Both the position numbers and the translations under genes were made by a program. A DNA stretch of 64,000 bases. Source: Ovoidimarina sp038744785 (lineage in GTDB: Bacteria > Pseudomonadota > Alphaproteobacteria > Rhodobacterales > Rhodobacteraceae). Positions 46,657 through 56,304 of this stretch are shown one piece after another; positions within the stretch are counted from its first letter, which is position 1, and each line of letters begins with the position of its first letter. The notes beneath the pieces are model-generated. The model saw only the letters and a program-made list of their open reading frames with translations. It was not told where the DNA came from and ran no database searches. The stretch covers positions 8,375 to 72,374 of the forward strand of contig JBCDLX010000026.1 of assembly GCA_038744785.1 (NCBI GenBank), read 5' to 3'.

Positions 46657-48030
46657 TTAATTCAGCTTCACCAGCTTGCCAGGGTTCAAGATGTTCTGGG
46701 GGTCCATTGTTCGTTTAATGTCGCCCATCACCGCCCAGCCCATGCCGTGTTCTGCTTCCATGTAGTCGAGCTTGCCCATTCCGACACCGTGCTCGCCGGT
46801 GACCGTGCCGCCCAGCCGCAGTGCCCTTTCGGAAAGCCGGGCCGAGATTGCCTTGGCCGCCTTCAGATCGGCAGGTTCGTTTGGATCAACGACAAGCGTG
46901 GCATGGAAATTTCCGTCGCCAACATGACCCAAGAGCGGGCCATAGAGACCGCTGTCTTCGATATCGGACTGGGTTTCGGTCACCGCTTCGGCCAGATGAG
47001 AGATCGGGACGCAGATATCGGTTGCAACGGCGCGCTTGCCGGGCTGACCGGCCATGATCGCGTAATAGGCGTCGTGCCTCATCCGCCAAAGCCGATTGCG
47101 ATCTTCGGCCTTCGTTGCCCAGCGGAACCCTTCGGCGCCAAATTCTCGCGCGACCTCGCCAAACCGCTCTGCGTCCTCGGATGCGGAACTTTCGGAGCCA
47201 TGGAACTCGATCATCAGATGCGGGGCTTCGGGAAAGTCAGTGTCGGCATAGGCGTTAAAGGCGCGGGCTGTCGCTGCATCGACAAACTCGATCCGGGCCA
47301 TCGGGATGCCCATCTGAATTGTTGTAATGACGGCATTTACCGCGGCATCGATATCCGGAAAGGCGCAGACGGCTGATGAAACCGCCTCGGGCTGACCATG
47401 GAGTTTCAGCGTCAGCTCTGTGATCAGACCAAGCGTACCTTCGGACCCCAAAAACAGGGCCGTGAGATCATAGCCTGCCGAAGTCTTCCGCGCGCGCGTA
47501 CCGGTCCGGATCACCCGGCCGTCCGCCAACACAACCTCAAGCCCTAAAACGTTGTCCCGCATTGTCCCATAGCGCACTGCGGTGGTGCCTGACGCGCGGG
47601 TGGCCGCCATACCACCCAATGTTGCGTCCGCGCCGGGATCGACGGAAAAGAACAACCCGGTCGCGCGCAGATCTTCGGCCAATGCCCGGCGCGTGATACC
47701 GGGCTGAACGACGCAATCCATGTCTTCGGCATTCACCGAAAGAACCTTGTTCATGCGCGAGAAATCCACGGTTACCCCGCCACGCAGGGCAAGCGCATGC
47801 CCCTCAAGCGAGGTTCCGACGCCCCAGGGGACCACAGGGCAATCATGCTTGGCGCAGATCCGGACAATCTCTGACACCTGCTCGGTCGATTTAGGGTAGA
47901 TGACCGCGTCTGGGGGCGTCGGGTCGAAATAGCTTTCATTTGCGCCATGAAGGGCCAAATCGCTACCGGATGTCACGATCGCATCGCCGAACTGGGTCGA
48001 CAATGCCGCGATTGCAGTCTGGATGGTCAC
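46657..48030 (-). CDS. FAD-linked oxidase, D-lactate dehydrogenase/GlcD type
   Basis: 457 residues using the GTG at 48028-48030 with a GAGGGAG element upstream; the frame is open further but would cover the divergent ClC gene start. FAD-binding type 4 domain (PVVPWGVGTSLEGHALALRGG, GADATLGGMAATRASGT) and C-terminal FAD-linked oxidase domain (GHVGDGNFHATLV, TGEHGVGMGKLDYM). It would oxidise a 2-hydroxyacid such as D-lactate or glycolate and pass electrons to the membrane quinone pool. No glcE/glcF partners, which favours a single-subunit D-lactate dehydrogenase. Confidence 0.85.
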   Translation of the reverse strand: MTIQTAIAALSTQFGDAIVTSGSDLALHGANESYFDPTPPDAVIYPKSTEQVSEIVRICAKHDCPVVPWGVGTSLEGHALALRGGVTVDFSRMNKVLSVNAEDMDCVVQPGITRRALAEDLRATGLFFSVDPGADATLGGMAATRASGTTAVRYGTMRDNVLGLEVVLADGRVIRTGTRARKTSAGYDLTALFLGSEGTLGLITELTLKLHGQPEAVSSAVCAFPDIDAAVNAVITTIQMGIPMARIEFVDAATARAFNAYADTDFPEAPHLMIEFHGSESSASEDAERFGEVAREFGAEGFRWATKAEDRNRLWRMRHDAYYAIMAGQPGKRAVATDICVPISHLAEAVTETQSDIEDSGLYGPLLGHVGDGNFHATLVVDPNEPADLKAAKAISARLSERALRLGGTVTGEHGVGMGKLDYMEAEHGMGWAVMGDIKRTMDPQNILNPGKLVKLN

Positions 48031-48132
48031 GCGTCCGGCACTCCCTCTTGCGAACCGCCCAGACTTTAGGGCAAGCCGAAAGAAGGTGAAAGCAATTGGT
48101 CCGGAGGGCGGCGGCCCTTTGGGATAGTTTCG

Positions 48133-49824
48133 ATGTCGGATGACGCAAAACCGGGGATTATCCGCGGACAGGTCCGCGATATCGTCTTGGTGTGTCGCGA
48201 CGGTTGGGATGCCTTGCGCGAACAAGGTCCTGGCCAGATACAGTTCTGGTTCATTGCGCTTCTTGTCGGCACGGCTGCCGGCCTGGCGGCTGTAGCGTTC
48301 CGGCAGGGCATCGCACTTTTGCAAACCACGCTCTATGGAACCGACGACGTGCGCACGATCCATTCGTTTGCCGCATCGCTGGATTGGTGGTGGGTTCTTC
48401 TGATTCCGACCGTTGGTGGACTTGTGGTGGGCTTAATCCTGAACCTGTTCACGAACGACGGCAAAGTCCGTTCGGTCGCTGACGTGATCGAAGGCGCGGC
48501 GATGGGCGACGGCCGGGTCGAAACAAAGGCCGGATTGGCGTCTGCGGCCGCGTCGATGATCACGCTGTCGTCAGGGGGGTCGACCGGGCGCGAAGGGCCG
48601 GTCGTTCATCTCGCGGGTGTCATCTCGACATGGGTTTCAGACAGGATTGATGCCAACGGCATCACGGCGCGGGACCTTTTGGGATGCGCAGTTGCGGCAG
48701 CCGTCTCGGCTTCGTTTAATGCGCCCATTGCCGGGGCGTTGTTCGCGCTCGAAGTTGTTCTGCGCCATTTCGCCGTTCATGCCTTCGCCCCGATTGTGAT
48801 CGCCTCCGCCGCAGGAACCGTCATCAGCCGCCTGACCTTCGGCGACATCGCAGAGTTCGGGCTGCCGCAGGCCAATACTCTGGATTTCTACGTGGAGCTT
48901 CCTGCGTTCCTCTTACTGGGCCTGGTTTGCGGGTTAGTGGCGGCGCTGTTTATGCGGGCCATATTTTGGGCGGATGACATGGCGACGATGTTTCACGCCC
49001 GGACAAAGATGCCACGCGTCCTGCGGCCTGCACTGGCCGGGCTGTTGCTTGGCGCCATCGCGATCTGGTTCCCGCATATCATCGGCGTCGGCTATGAGAC
49101 CACCTGGGCCGCGCTGACCGGAAACGTTTTGTTGCATGAGGCCGTGGTTTTTGCGGCCGTAAAGTGCGGGGCGGTCGCGATCACCATGGCCGGACGCATG
49201 GGTGGTGGCGTGTTCTCACCCTCGCTGATGCTTGGCGCATTGACGGGGTTGGCATTTGGCCTGATTGCCACCTCCATTCTTCCAGAAGTCTCTGGGTCTG
49301 AACGCCTTTACGCTCTGGCGGGGATGGGGGCACTGGCGGCGGCCGTCCTGGGGGCGCCGATATCCACGACGCTGATTGTTTTTGAACTGACGGGGGACTG
49401 GCAAACAGGACTTGCTGTCATGGTAGCTGTGTCGACCTCGACCGCGCTTGCGTCGCGTCTTGTGCACCGGTCGTTCTTTCTGACCCAACTTGAACGGAAG
49501 GGCGTGCACCTTGCCGCCGGGCCGCAGGCCTATCTGCTTGCGATGTTCCGCGCTGCAAACGTGATGCGCAGCAAGGACGATGCGACCTGCGCGCCGCTGG
49601 ACGAGATTTGGGCGGCAATCGAAGACGGATTCTACATCGATGCGAATGCCACACTGGAGGCAGCGATGCCCGTGTTCGAGCGGACGAACCGGGGATATCT
49701 GGCGGTGGTCAGAATAGGGAGTGACGGCGAGGCCCCCGAAGTTCTGGGCGCGCTCTATCAGGTCGACGCCTTAAAGGCCTACAATCGCGCCCTTGCCGCG
49801 ACGGCTGCGGAAGAACACTCGTAG
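48133..49824 (+). CDS. ClC-family chloride channel or H+/Cl- antiporter
   Basis: 563 residues, multi-pass inner-membrane protein. ClC signature regions: GSTGREGPVVH with the gating Glu in GREGP, GGGVFSPSLMLGALTG as the GxFxP motif, and GAPISTTLIVFELTG. About 10-12 hydrophobic helices, with a C-terminal soluble part of about 110 residues (residues 450-563) where other members have CBS domains; I cannot recognise an intact CBS pair. It may regulate ion balance or acid resistance. Convergent with DUF427 gene. Confidence 0.9.
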   Translation: MSDDAKPGIIRGQVRDIVLVCRDGWDALREQGPGQIQFWFIALLVGTAAGLAAVAFRQGIALLQTTLYGTDDVRTIHSFAASLDWWWVLLIPTVGGLVVGLILNLFTNDGKVRSVADVIEGAAMGDGRVETKAGLASAAASMITLSSGGSTGREGPVVHLAGVISTWVSDRIDANGITARDLLGCAVAAAVSASFNAPIAGALFALEVVLRHFAVHAFAPIVIASAAGTVISRLTFGDIAEFGLPQANTLDFYVELPAFLLLGLVCGLVAALFMRAIFWADDMATMFHARTKMPRVLRPALAGLLLGAIAIWFPHIIGVGYETTWAALTGNVLLHEAVVFAAVKCGAVAITMAGRMGGGVFSPSLMLGALTGLAFGLIATSILPEVSGSERLYALAGMGALAAAVLGAPISTTLIVFELTGDWQTGLAVMVAVSTSTALASRLVHRSFFLTQLERKGVHLAAGPQAYLLAMFRAANVMRSKDDATCAPLDEIWAAIEDGFYIDANATLEAAMPVFERTNRGYLAVVRIGSDGEAPEVLGALYQVDALKAYNRALAATAAEEHS

Positions 49825-49840
49825 TCTTCCAACAGGCGGA

Positions 49841-50182
49841 TCAAAGCTGTTCGACAGCCAGAGAATCGCCTTCGTAGAACGCGACATGCCCCGCGATTGC
49901 GGACACGTCATCATGCGGGGTTTCATAGGTCCAGGCCGCATCATCCAGCATCGTGGATTTGGTCACGATTGAAAAATAGCTTGCGTCCCCTTTGTGGGGG
50001 CAGTGGGTGGATTTCTCGGTCGACTCTAGAAATGCCATCGCGATGTCGGCGCGCGGAAAGTAGATCACGGGGCTATAGTCACCTTCGCGAAGTTCAAGGG
50101 CATTGGTGCTTTCGGCCAGTACCGCACCGCCCGCGCGAACGACCCATGTTCCGCCTGCGGGCGCAATCGTGATGTAAGCCAT
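49841..50182 (-). CDS. DUF427 protein
   Basis: 113 residues from ATG 50180-50182 with RBS AGGAGAA. DUF427 features: a small beta-rich fold with GTWVVRAGGAVLAES, the conserved core STHCPHKGDASYFSI and a C-terminal GHVAFYEGDS. The Cys-Pro-His-Lys-Gly core is invariant in the family; function unknown. It is followed upstream on the same strand by aminopeptidase P and cobT. Confidence 0.82.
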   Translation of the reverse strand: MAYITIAPAGGTWVVRAGGAVLAESTNALELREGDYSPVIYFPRADIAMAFLESTEKSTHCPHKGDASYFSIVTKSTMLDDAAWTYETPHDDVSAIAGHVAFYEGDSLAVEQL

Positions 50183-50246
50183 GGTCTGTTCTCCTAGAAA
50201 CAAGTCGGTCACACACACCATCCTGCGGTTGTGTGACAGCGATCTG

Positions 50247-52031
50247 TCAGATAGCGCGTGTCGCGGCCTTTAGCCAGCCCTTTGCGTTAACGCTAACGCG
50301 AGGCGCGATATTTTCCAGAACCTGCGCGTGATAGGCGTTCAGCCAGTCGCGTTCGCCGGGCGATAGCCATTCGGCCCGGACAAGCCGGGTGTCGATTGGG
50401 GCCCACGTAAGCGTCGCAAAACTCAGGTGGTCGCGCCCGTCGCCCAAGCTTTCAGCTTCTTCGACGACCACCAGGTTCTCGATCCGGATACCCCACGCGC
50501 CCTCGCGGTAATACCCGGGTTCGTTTGAAAGGATCATACCAGGTCGAAGCGGCACGTCGGAGACCCGCGAAATCCGCTGTGGCCCTTCGTGCACGCCCAG
50601 AAAAACGCCGACGCCATGCCCGGTCCCGTGATCGAAATCCTGACCCGCCATCCACAACGGTGCCCGGGCAAGTGGGTCCAGATCGCGGCCCGCCAACCCC
50701 CGGGGCCAGCGGGCCCGACTGATTGCGATCATGCCTTGCAGAACCCGCGTAAACGCGTCGCGCTGCGCGTCCGTTGGAACGCCAGTTGTGACTGTGCGCG
50801 TGATGTCTGTCGTGCCGTCTTGGTATTGCCCGCCGGAATCAATCAACAAAAGATCGCCGGGCTGCACTGTGCGGTTGCTTTCCCGGGTGACACGGTAGTG
50901 AACAATCGCGCCATTTGGACCAGAGCCGGCGATCGTATCGAAGGCTATGTCGTGCAAGGCATTTGTTGCACGCCGGAAGCCTTCGAGCTTTTCGACGATG
51001 TCGATTTCGGTCAGCATTCCGCCAGGTGCGGTGGCGTCAAGCCAGGCAAGGAACTCGACCACAGCTGCACCGTCTCGCAGATGTGCTTCGGTCGTTGCGG
51101 AAATCTCTGCCGCGGATTTCGTGGCCTTGGGCAAGATGCAGGGGTCATCCGCCGCAGCAATGTCGATCCCGGCTGCGCCAAGCGCCAAGGACACTGCGTA
51201 GGGGGCTGTCTTTGGGTCAACTCGGACTGGGCCAGAGAGCGACCGCAATGCGGTATCGAATGCATCGCGGGGCGAGACGCGGACGTCCGGACCAAGATAC
51301 TCAATGACATCTGCCATCTTCGCAGCATCCGCAAAAATATCGATGCGCCCATCATCGTGGAGGATCGCAAACGCCTGAACCACCGGCATGTGTGTCAAAT
51401 CGGCGCCCCGGATGTTCAAAAGCCAGGATATCGAATCCGGCAACGTCAGAACGGCCGCCTTGTGACCTGCACCGCGCAATGTCGCCGCGGCGTTCGCCCG
51501 CTTTTCTGCGCTTTTTACGCCCGCCAGGCTGTCGGGGTAGGGCGCGACCTTTCCGGCAGGCGGTCCGGGACGGTCGGTCCAGATCGCGTCCACAAGGTTC
51601 GGCAGCGGCCGAAGCGTCAGCCCCTCCTTCTCCAGCGCCTCGACTTCGGCTTGCGTGTGAAGCCACGCATCAAACCCAACCGTGTCTTCGGGAGCAAGCC
51701 GCTCTGCCAGCCATGGGCCAAGTTTCGTCTTTGGCCAGTCAACTGGGCTGAAGCAGTCGGTCGCGACCTGAGCACGGACCTGCACCGTGTAGCGGCCATC
51801 GACAAAAATCGCGGCCTCTTCCGCCAGCGCCACAGCGAACCCCGCAGATCCCGTAAAGCCCGTCAGCCAGGCCAGACGCTCATCACACGGTGCCACGTAT
51901 TCGCCCTGATGCACGTCGGCACGCGGCACAACAAAAGCCGCGACCTTATATTCTGCCATGGCCACCTGCAGCGCCGCCAGGCGGGACGGTCCTTGTTCCG
52001 GTCGGGTTGTTGCTTCAAAGCTTTGAAACAT
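50247..52031 (-). CDS. Aminopeptidase P-family M24 metallopeptidase
   Basis: 594 residues; the ATG at 52029-52031 overlaps the cobT stop codon (TGATG). Two creatinase-like N-terminal domains (residues 1-310) followed by the pita-bread M24 domain with the dinuclear metal ligands: LLIDSGGQYQDGTTDITRT, GTGHGVGVFLGVHEGP, NEPGYYREG and RIENLVVVEE. It removes N-terminal residues before proline. Length of about 600 and the domain order match the long cytosolic Xaa-Pro aminopeptidase type. Confidence 0.93.
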   Translation of the reverse strand: MFQSFEATTRPEQGPSRLAALQVAMAEYKVAAFVVPRADVHQGEYVAPCDERLAWLTGFTGSAGFAVALAEEAAIFVDGRYTVQVRAQVATDCFSPVDWPKTKLGPWLAERLAPEDTVGFDAWLHTQAEVEALEKEGLTLRPLPNLVDAIWTDRPGPPAGKVAPYPDSLAGVKSAEKRANAAATLRGAGHKAAVLTLPDSISWLLNIRGADLTHMPVVQAFAILHDDGRIDIFADAAKMADVIEYLGPDVRVSPRDAFDTALRSLSGPVRVDPKTAPYAVSLALGAAGIDIAAADDPCILPKATKSAAEISATTEAHLRDGAAVVEFLAWLDATAPGGMLTEIDIVEKLEGFRRATNALHDIAFDTIAGSGPNGAIVHYRVTRESNRTVQPGDLLLIDSGGQYQDGTTDITRTVTTGVPTDAQRDAFTRVLQGMIAISRARWPRGLAGRDLDPLARAPLWMAGQDFDHGTGHGVGVFLGVHEGPQRISRVSDVPLRPGMILSNEPGYYREGAWGIRIENLVVVEEAESLGDGRDHLSFATLTWAPIDTRLVRAEWLSPGERDWLNAYHAQVLENIAPRVSVNAKGWLKAATRAI

Positions 52032-53908
52032 CAAGCGACTTTCCGGATGCCGCGAATCTTGGCCAACGCACGTGGATCGCTGTCAAAAAGGCCTGCCAGT
52101 TGCTCTGTCATGGCCCCGGCCAACTGTTCGACATCCGTGATGGTCACCGCCCGGTCGTAGTAGCGGGTCACATCATGCCCGATGCCAATCGCGATCAGTT
52201 CGACGATCCGTTTCTTCTCGACCATAGCGATGACGTCGCGCAGGTGCTTTTCAAGATAGTTCGCGGGGTTCACAGAAAGTGTGGAATCGTCCACCGGCGC
52301 ACCGTCGGAAATCACCATCAGGATCTTGCGAGCCTCGCTGCGGTTTTGCATCCGACGATGCGCCCATTCCAGCGCTTCGCCGTCGATGTTTTCCTTCAAA
52401 AGCCCCTCTTTCATCATAAGGCCAAGGTTTTCGCGTGACCGCCGCCAGGGCGCATCGGCTGACTTGTACACGATATGGCGCAGATCGTTTAGACGCCCCG
52501 GCACTTGCGGCCGCCCGTCTTGCAGCCACTTCTCGCGTGCCTGACCGCCTTTCCACGCCCGGGTTGTGAAGCCCAGGATTTCGACCTTCACCTGACAGCG
52601 TTCCAGAGTCCGTGCCAGGACGTCGGCGCAGATTGCCGCGATAGAAATGGGCCTGCCGCGCATGGAGCCGGAATTGTCCAGAAGAAGCGTCACAACAGTG
52701 TCGCGAAATTCGGTGTCTTTCTCGACCTTGAAGCTTAGCGGGGTGGTCGGGTTCGCGACCACGCGGGCCAGCCGCCCCGCATCCAAGATGCCTTCTTCGC
52801 GGTCGAACTCCCAACTGCGGTTCTGCTGCGCTTGAAGCCGGCGCTGCAACTTGTTGGCAAGCCGCGATACGGCGCCTTTCAAGGGTTCAAGTTGCTGATC
52901 CAGATAGGCCCGCAGGCGTTCAAGTTCGGCAGGCTCGGCAAGGTCCTCCGCCCTTATTTCCTCATCAAATTCAGGCGTATAGACGTCATAGTTCGGATCC
53001 GCCTCGCTGATCGGCTGAGGCGGTGGCGGTTCAAGCGGCGCTTCGCCTTCTGGCAGTTCGGTTTCCTCGCCCATTTCCGCGTCGGCCAGATCGTCGGCGC
53101 TGATTTCAGCCTGCGTTGCGTCGTCCTGCGTGTCCTGACTTTGCTCTGGCGCAGCGTCCATGTCCTCGGATTGATCGTCCCCGTCGCCCTGAGCATCGGG
53201 GTTTTCATCGTCCTCGGCGTTTTCCTGCGCGCTTTCGTCCTGGTCCTCGTCCGGCGCGTCAGGGTCGTCGCCCAATTGGTCGCCGTAGCCCAGATCATCG
53301 ATCATCTGACGCGCAAACCGCGCAAACTCGGCCTGATCGGACAGGCAGTCCTCTAGCCCGTCGAGCGTGCCGCCCGCCTGATCTTCGATAAATCCGCGCC
53401 ACAGCTCCATGACATTCTCGGCACTCTTAGGCAGAGGCCGTCCGGTCGCAAGATGGCGGATCAGGTAGCCTGCGGCGTTCGCCAGCGGCGCGTCCGCCGC
53501 TTCGCGGATCTGGTCGTAGCCGCGCCGTTCCGCTTCAACGGCGATCTTTGCGTCGATGTTGCCCGCCGTTCCCGGCATCGCCCGCGCGCCCATCGCCTCA
53601 CACCGCGCGGTTTCCATCGCGTCATAGATATCGCGAGCCATCTGGCCCTGCGGAGCGTACTTGGCGCCGGTTCCATCGTCGTGAAACTTGTGCCGCAACG
53701 CGTAAGCATCAGCTGTTCCGCGCGCCAGCATAACTTCGTCACGGGTCATTCTGCGCGACACTTGCGGCAGCCGCATGGTGTCGCCGTTCATGCCCGGCGG
53801 GTCGACGGTGTAGGTGACGCCGATATCCGGGTCGTCTGCCATGACCTTTGTGGCCTCGGCCAGCGCTTTCTTGAACGGATCGGCGGGGTTTTCTGAATGC
53901 TGCGCCAT
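52031..53908 (-). CDS. cobT: Cobaltochelatase subunit CobT
   Basis: 625 residues. CobT has an N-terminal helical domain (1-205), a long acidic low-complexity linker (about 211-283, rich in Asp/Glu) and a C-terminal von Willebrand A domain with MIDAS motif DNSGSMRG (411-418). Together with CobS (AAA+) and CobN it inserts Co2+ into hydrogenobyrinic acid a,c-diamide in aerobic B12 synthesis. CobS is encoded at 55131, upstream on the same strand; cobN is not in the window. The aminopeptidase start overlaps its stop. Confidence 0.96.
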   Translation of the reverse strand: MAQHSENPADPFKKALAEATKVMADDPDIGVTYTVDPPGMNGDTMRLPQVSRRMTRDEVMLARGTADAYALRHKFHDDGTGAKYAPQGQMARDIYDAMETARCEAMGARAMPGTAGNIDAKIAVEAERRGYDQIREAADAPLANAAGYLIRHLATGRPLPKSAENVMELWRGFIEDQAGGTLDGLEDCLSDQAEFARFARQMIDDLGYGDQLGDDPDAPDEDQDESAQENAEDDENPDAQGDGDDQSEDMDAAPEQSQDTQDDATQAEISADDLADAEMGEETELPEGEAPLEPPPPQPISEADPNYDVYTPEFDEEIRAEDLAEPAELERLRAYLDQQLEPLKGAVSRLANKLQRRLQAQQNRSWEFDREEGILDAGRLARVVANPTTPLSFKVEKDTEFRDTVVTLLLDNSGSMRGRPISIAAICADVLARTLERCQVKVEILGFTTRAWKGGQAREKWLQDGRPQVPGRLNDLRHIVYKSADAPWRRSRENLGLMMKEGLLKENIDGEALEWAHRRMQNRSEARKILMVISDGAPVDDSTLSVNPANYLEKHLRDVIAMVEKKRIVELIAIGIGHDVTRYYDRAVTITDVEQLAGAMTEQLAGLFDSDPRALAKIRGIRKVA

Positions 53909-53950
53909 GGCGTCTTAGATCAGCGCGTTTCAGCAAAAAGGCAAGGGGCC

Positions 53951-54346
53951 TCAAACGGGCAGGATCAATGCGCTGCAGACAGCAATGTGTCGTTTGGCGG
54001 CATCGCGCGCAAATTGGGCGCGTTTGGCGTCCAAGGTAAAGGCAGCGGTCGAGAGCAGAGCGGCATGCGCGGCCTTGGAATCGATGCGCCAGTTCAGGGA
54101 TGTACGCGTGCTGGTATCGATGTCTGGAAGCGTCGCCTCGAGGAGCGTGATGAACAAGTTCCGGTGCGCCTCTGCCTCTTCCGCGGCATCTCCGTCAAAC
54201 AGTCTGGCGTGCTCGGCGACAGCAGAGTAGCGGCCCGCGCAATCGGCAAAGGCGCGCGCCCTGTCTTCGGGAGAGTTCGGAAGCGCCACAGCATGGGTGG
54301 CGGTTAACGCGGCAAGGGCCGCGATGTAAGTTCGCAAAGCGCCCAT
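53951..54346 (-). CDS. Small exported protein of unknown function
   Basis: 131 residues from ATG 54344-54346, chosen because it begins with a signal peptide (MGALRTYIAALAALTATHAVA). The mature part is helical with two cysteines (ADCAGRYSAVAEHARLF and HIAVCSALILPV), possibly forming a disulphide. It sits between the racemase-like gene and cobT on the same strand. No family recognised. Confidence 0.6.
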   Translation of the reverse strand: MGALRTYIAALAALTATHAVALPNSPEDRARAFADCAGRYSAVAEHARLFDGDAAEEAEAHRNLFITLLEATLPDIDTSTRTSLNWRIDSKAAHAALLSTAAFTLDAKRAQFARDAAKRHIAVCSALILPV

Positions 54347-54451
54347 TTCTGCATCGTGACCCGCAAGAAATGGATTATCAATTGAGCAAATTTTGAATCT
54401 CGAACGCCGTTGCAATCCTGTCGCGGCCCGCAAGATACAAAGAATACTATT

Positions 54452-55126
54452 CTATTTCAGGGATTTGGTCGCCAGATCGGCCACATGAACATCGATCGCG
54501 TCAATAGTCCTGTATCCCGGATTATGTCCGTCGAACGCCAAACACAGATCTGTGCCTCCCAAAAGCACCGCCTCTGCGCCGTGTTCGTCAACAAGGTGCC
54601 GCCCGGCGTCGAAGAACAAATCCCGCTGCGCCTTGGTGCAGTGCCGGGCCACTGCCATTTCGAAGTAGGAACGGCTGACCTCAGCGCGCAAGGCGGGATT
54701 TTCTGGGATAACAGTCTCAATCGCGTCAAACGCACCCATGGCCCGGGTGTCCATGGCAACCCCAGAGCCGATAATGCCAACGCGGCCTAGCCCTTCCCGC
54801 GCGACATAGGCAGAAAGCGCCGGCAGGACCGAAGCGATGGGCAAAGGTGACAGCGCCTGAACCTGGTCCAGAATGGCGTGGCCCGAAATTGCGGTCAGCA
54901 CAGCAACTTCGGCCCCCGCAGCCTTAAGGTCGGCGATCCGTTCGGATAAGTTCTGTGCCGCGGTTGCGGTGTCCCCCGCCTCGGCCAGACGCCTGCTTTC
55001 TTTAATGTCCATATGCGCAATCGTCGCCCGCAGCGCTTTGTCGTGCTCTGCCATCGCTGCACAAAGACCGGCATAGTATTTCAGCGTCGCTGCGGGGCCG
55101 GTGCCGCCGATCAATCCCAGGTGCAT
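54452..55126 (-). CDS. Asp/Glu racemase-superfamily protein lacking both catalytic Cys
   Basis: 224 residues, start 4 bases after cobS stop. The GTGPAATLKYYAGL start and overall pattern are those of aspartate/glutamate racemase-like proteins (YgeA group). Where the first catalytic Cys is expected (VLxCNTAH) the sequence reads VLTAISGH with Ala79, and the second (GCTE) reads LGGTDL with Gly191. Without either thiol the racemase reaction is unlikely; the protein may bind a ligand or have another lyase/isomerase activity. Its place directly behind cobS suggests co-expression with cobaltochelatase. Confidence 0.7.
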   Translation of the reverse strand: MHLGLIGGTGPAATLKYYAGLCAAMAEHDKALRATIAHMDIKESRRLAEAGDTATAAQNLSERIADLKAAGAEVAVLTAISGHAILDQVQALSPLPIASVLPALSAYVAREGLGRVGIIGSGVAMDTRAMGAFDAIETVIPENPALRAEVSRSYFEMAVARHCTKAQRDLFFDAGRHLVDEHGAEAVLLGGTDLCLAFDGHNPGYRTIDAIDVHVADLATKSLK

Positions 55127-55130
55127 GGGC

Positions 55131-56114
55131 TTACGCCATGCTCATCGAGGCCGCGCTTTCGGGAAGTTCCTGGTCAAAGCAGCGCTGATAGAATTCGGCG
55201 ACGGTTTGCCGCTCCAATTCGTCGCACTTGTTGAGGAACGTCAAACGGAACGCATAGCCCAGATCACGGAAGATCTGAGCGTTCTGAGCCCAGGCGATCA
55301 CGGTTCTGGGGCTCATCACTGTGGAAAGATCTCCATTCATAAATGCCGTCCGGGTCAGGTCGGCGACGGTGACCATCTGGCTGACGGTCTTGCGTCCTTT
55401 TTCAGTGTTGTACTGCGGCACCTTGGCGAGCACGATCGCGGCCTCGGCATCGTGGCTGAGGTAATTCAGTGTGGCAACCAAGCTCCAACGGTCCATCTGG
55501 CCTTGGTTGATTTGCTGCGTACCATGGTACAGGCCCGTTGTATCGCCCAGGCCGACGGTATTGGCCGTGGCGAACAGGCGGAACGACGGGTGCGGTGTGA
55601 TGACCTCGTTCTGATCCAGAAGCGTCAGCTTTCCGTCAGTTTCCAAAACCCGCTGGATCACGAACATCACATCGGCCCGGCCTGCGTCGTATTCGTCAAA
55701 CACAATCGCGGTTGCGTTACGCAGTGCCCAGGGCAGGATCCCTTCCTGAAACTCGGTGATCTGCTTTCCGTCGCGCAGCTTGATCGCGTCCTTGCCGATC
55801 AGATCAATGCGGCTGATGTGGCTGTCCAGGTTAACGCGTACGCAGGGCCAGTTTAACCGCGCTGCCACCTGTTCGATATGGGTCGATTTTCCGGTGCCAT
55901 GGTAGCCTTGGATCATGACCCGCCGATTGTGGTTGAAGCCCGCAAGGATCGCGAGCGTCGTGTCGGGATCAAACTTGTAGGTTGCATCGAGCTCCGGCAC
56001 CCTGTCCAAGCGCTCGGCGAACCCCTTGACCGTCATATCGGTGTCGATTCCAAACACGTCCCGGACAGAGATGTCTTCGGTCGGTTTCACGATCTCCATG
56101 CTGCCATCCGCCAT
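55131..56114 (-). CDS. cobS: Cobaltochelatase subunit CobS
   Basis: 327 residues from ATG 56112-56114 with GAAAGG upstream. AAA+ ATPase of the MoxR/CobS type: Walker A GYHGTGKS at 70-77, Walker B AIVFDEYDAG with Asp140 and Glu141, sensor region FRLFATANTVGLGD. It forms hexameric rings with CobT that drive CobN in cobalt insertion. Standard length. The J-domain and BolA genes further upstream, at 58748-59710, are a familiar alphaproteobacterial neighbourhood of cobS, here separated by a chemoreceptor gene. Confidence 0.96.
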   Translation of the reverse strand: MADGSMEIVKPTEDISVRDVFGIDTDMTVKGFAERLDRVPELDATYKFDPDTTLAILAGFNHNRRVMIQGYHGTGKSTHIEQVAARLNWPCVRVNLDSHISRIDLIGKDAIKLRDGKQITEFQEGILPWALRNATAIVFDEYDAGRADVMFVIQRVLETDGKLTLLDQNEVITPHPSFRLFATANTVGLGDTTGLYHGTQQINQGQMDRWSLVATLNYLSHDAEAAIVLAKVPQYNTEKGRKTVSQMVTVADLTRTAFMNGDLSTVMSPRTVIAWAQNAQIFRDLGYAFRLTFLNKCDELERQTVAEFYQRCFDQELPESAASMSMA

Positions 56115-56304
56115 GTTTAGCCTTTCACCTGTCGGCGCCTCCTGAAGGCGCCGCAGCCGGAAGTGCAACATAATGCGGAGGGGTGCAAGAGGAAGGCCCT
56201 GTGACGCGCAGATTGGCGTCATCGATCCTGCTGGACCTTAGTTGGATCTGGCGTAAAACCGATCCCTCGGACGCTGTCTTTGCGCGTCTTTTCTCCTGTC
56301 CCAA

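Noticed and set aside
50589..52160. 523-codon open frame on the plus strand
   Set aside because: Antisense to the aminopeptidase P gene and the cobT end; no domain or RBS.
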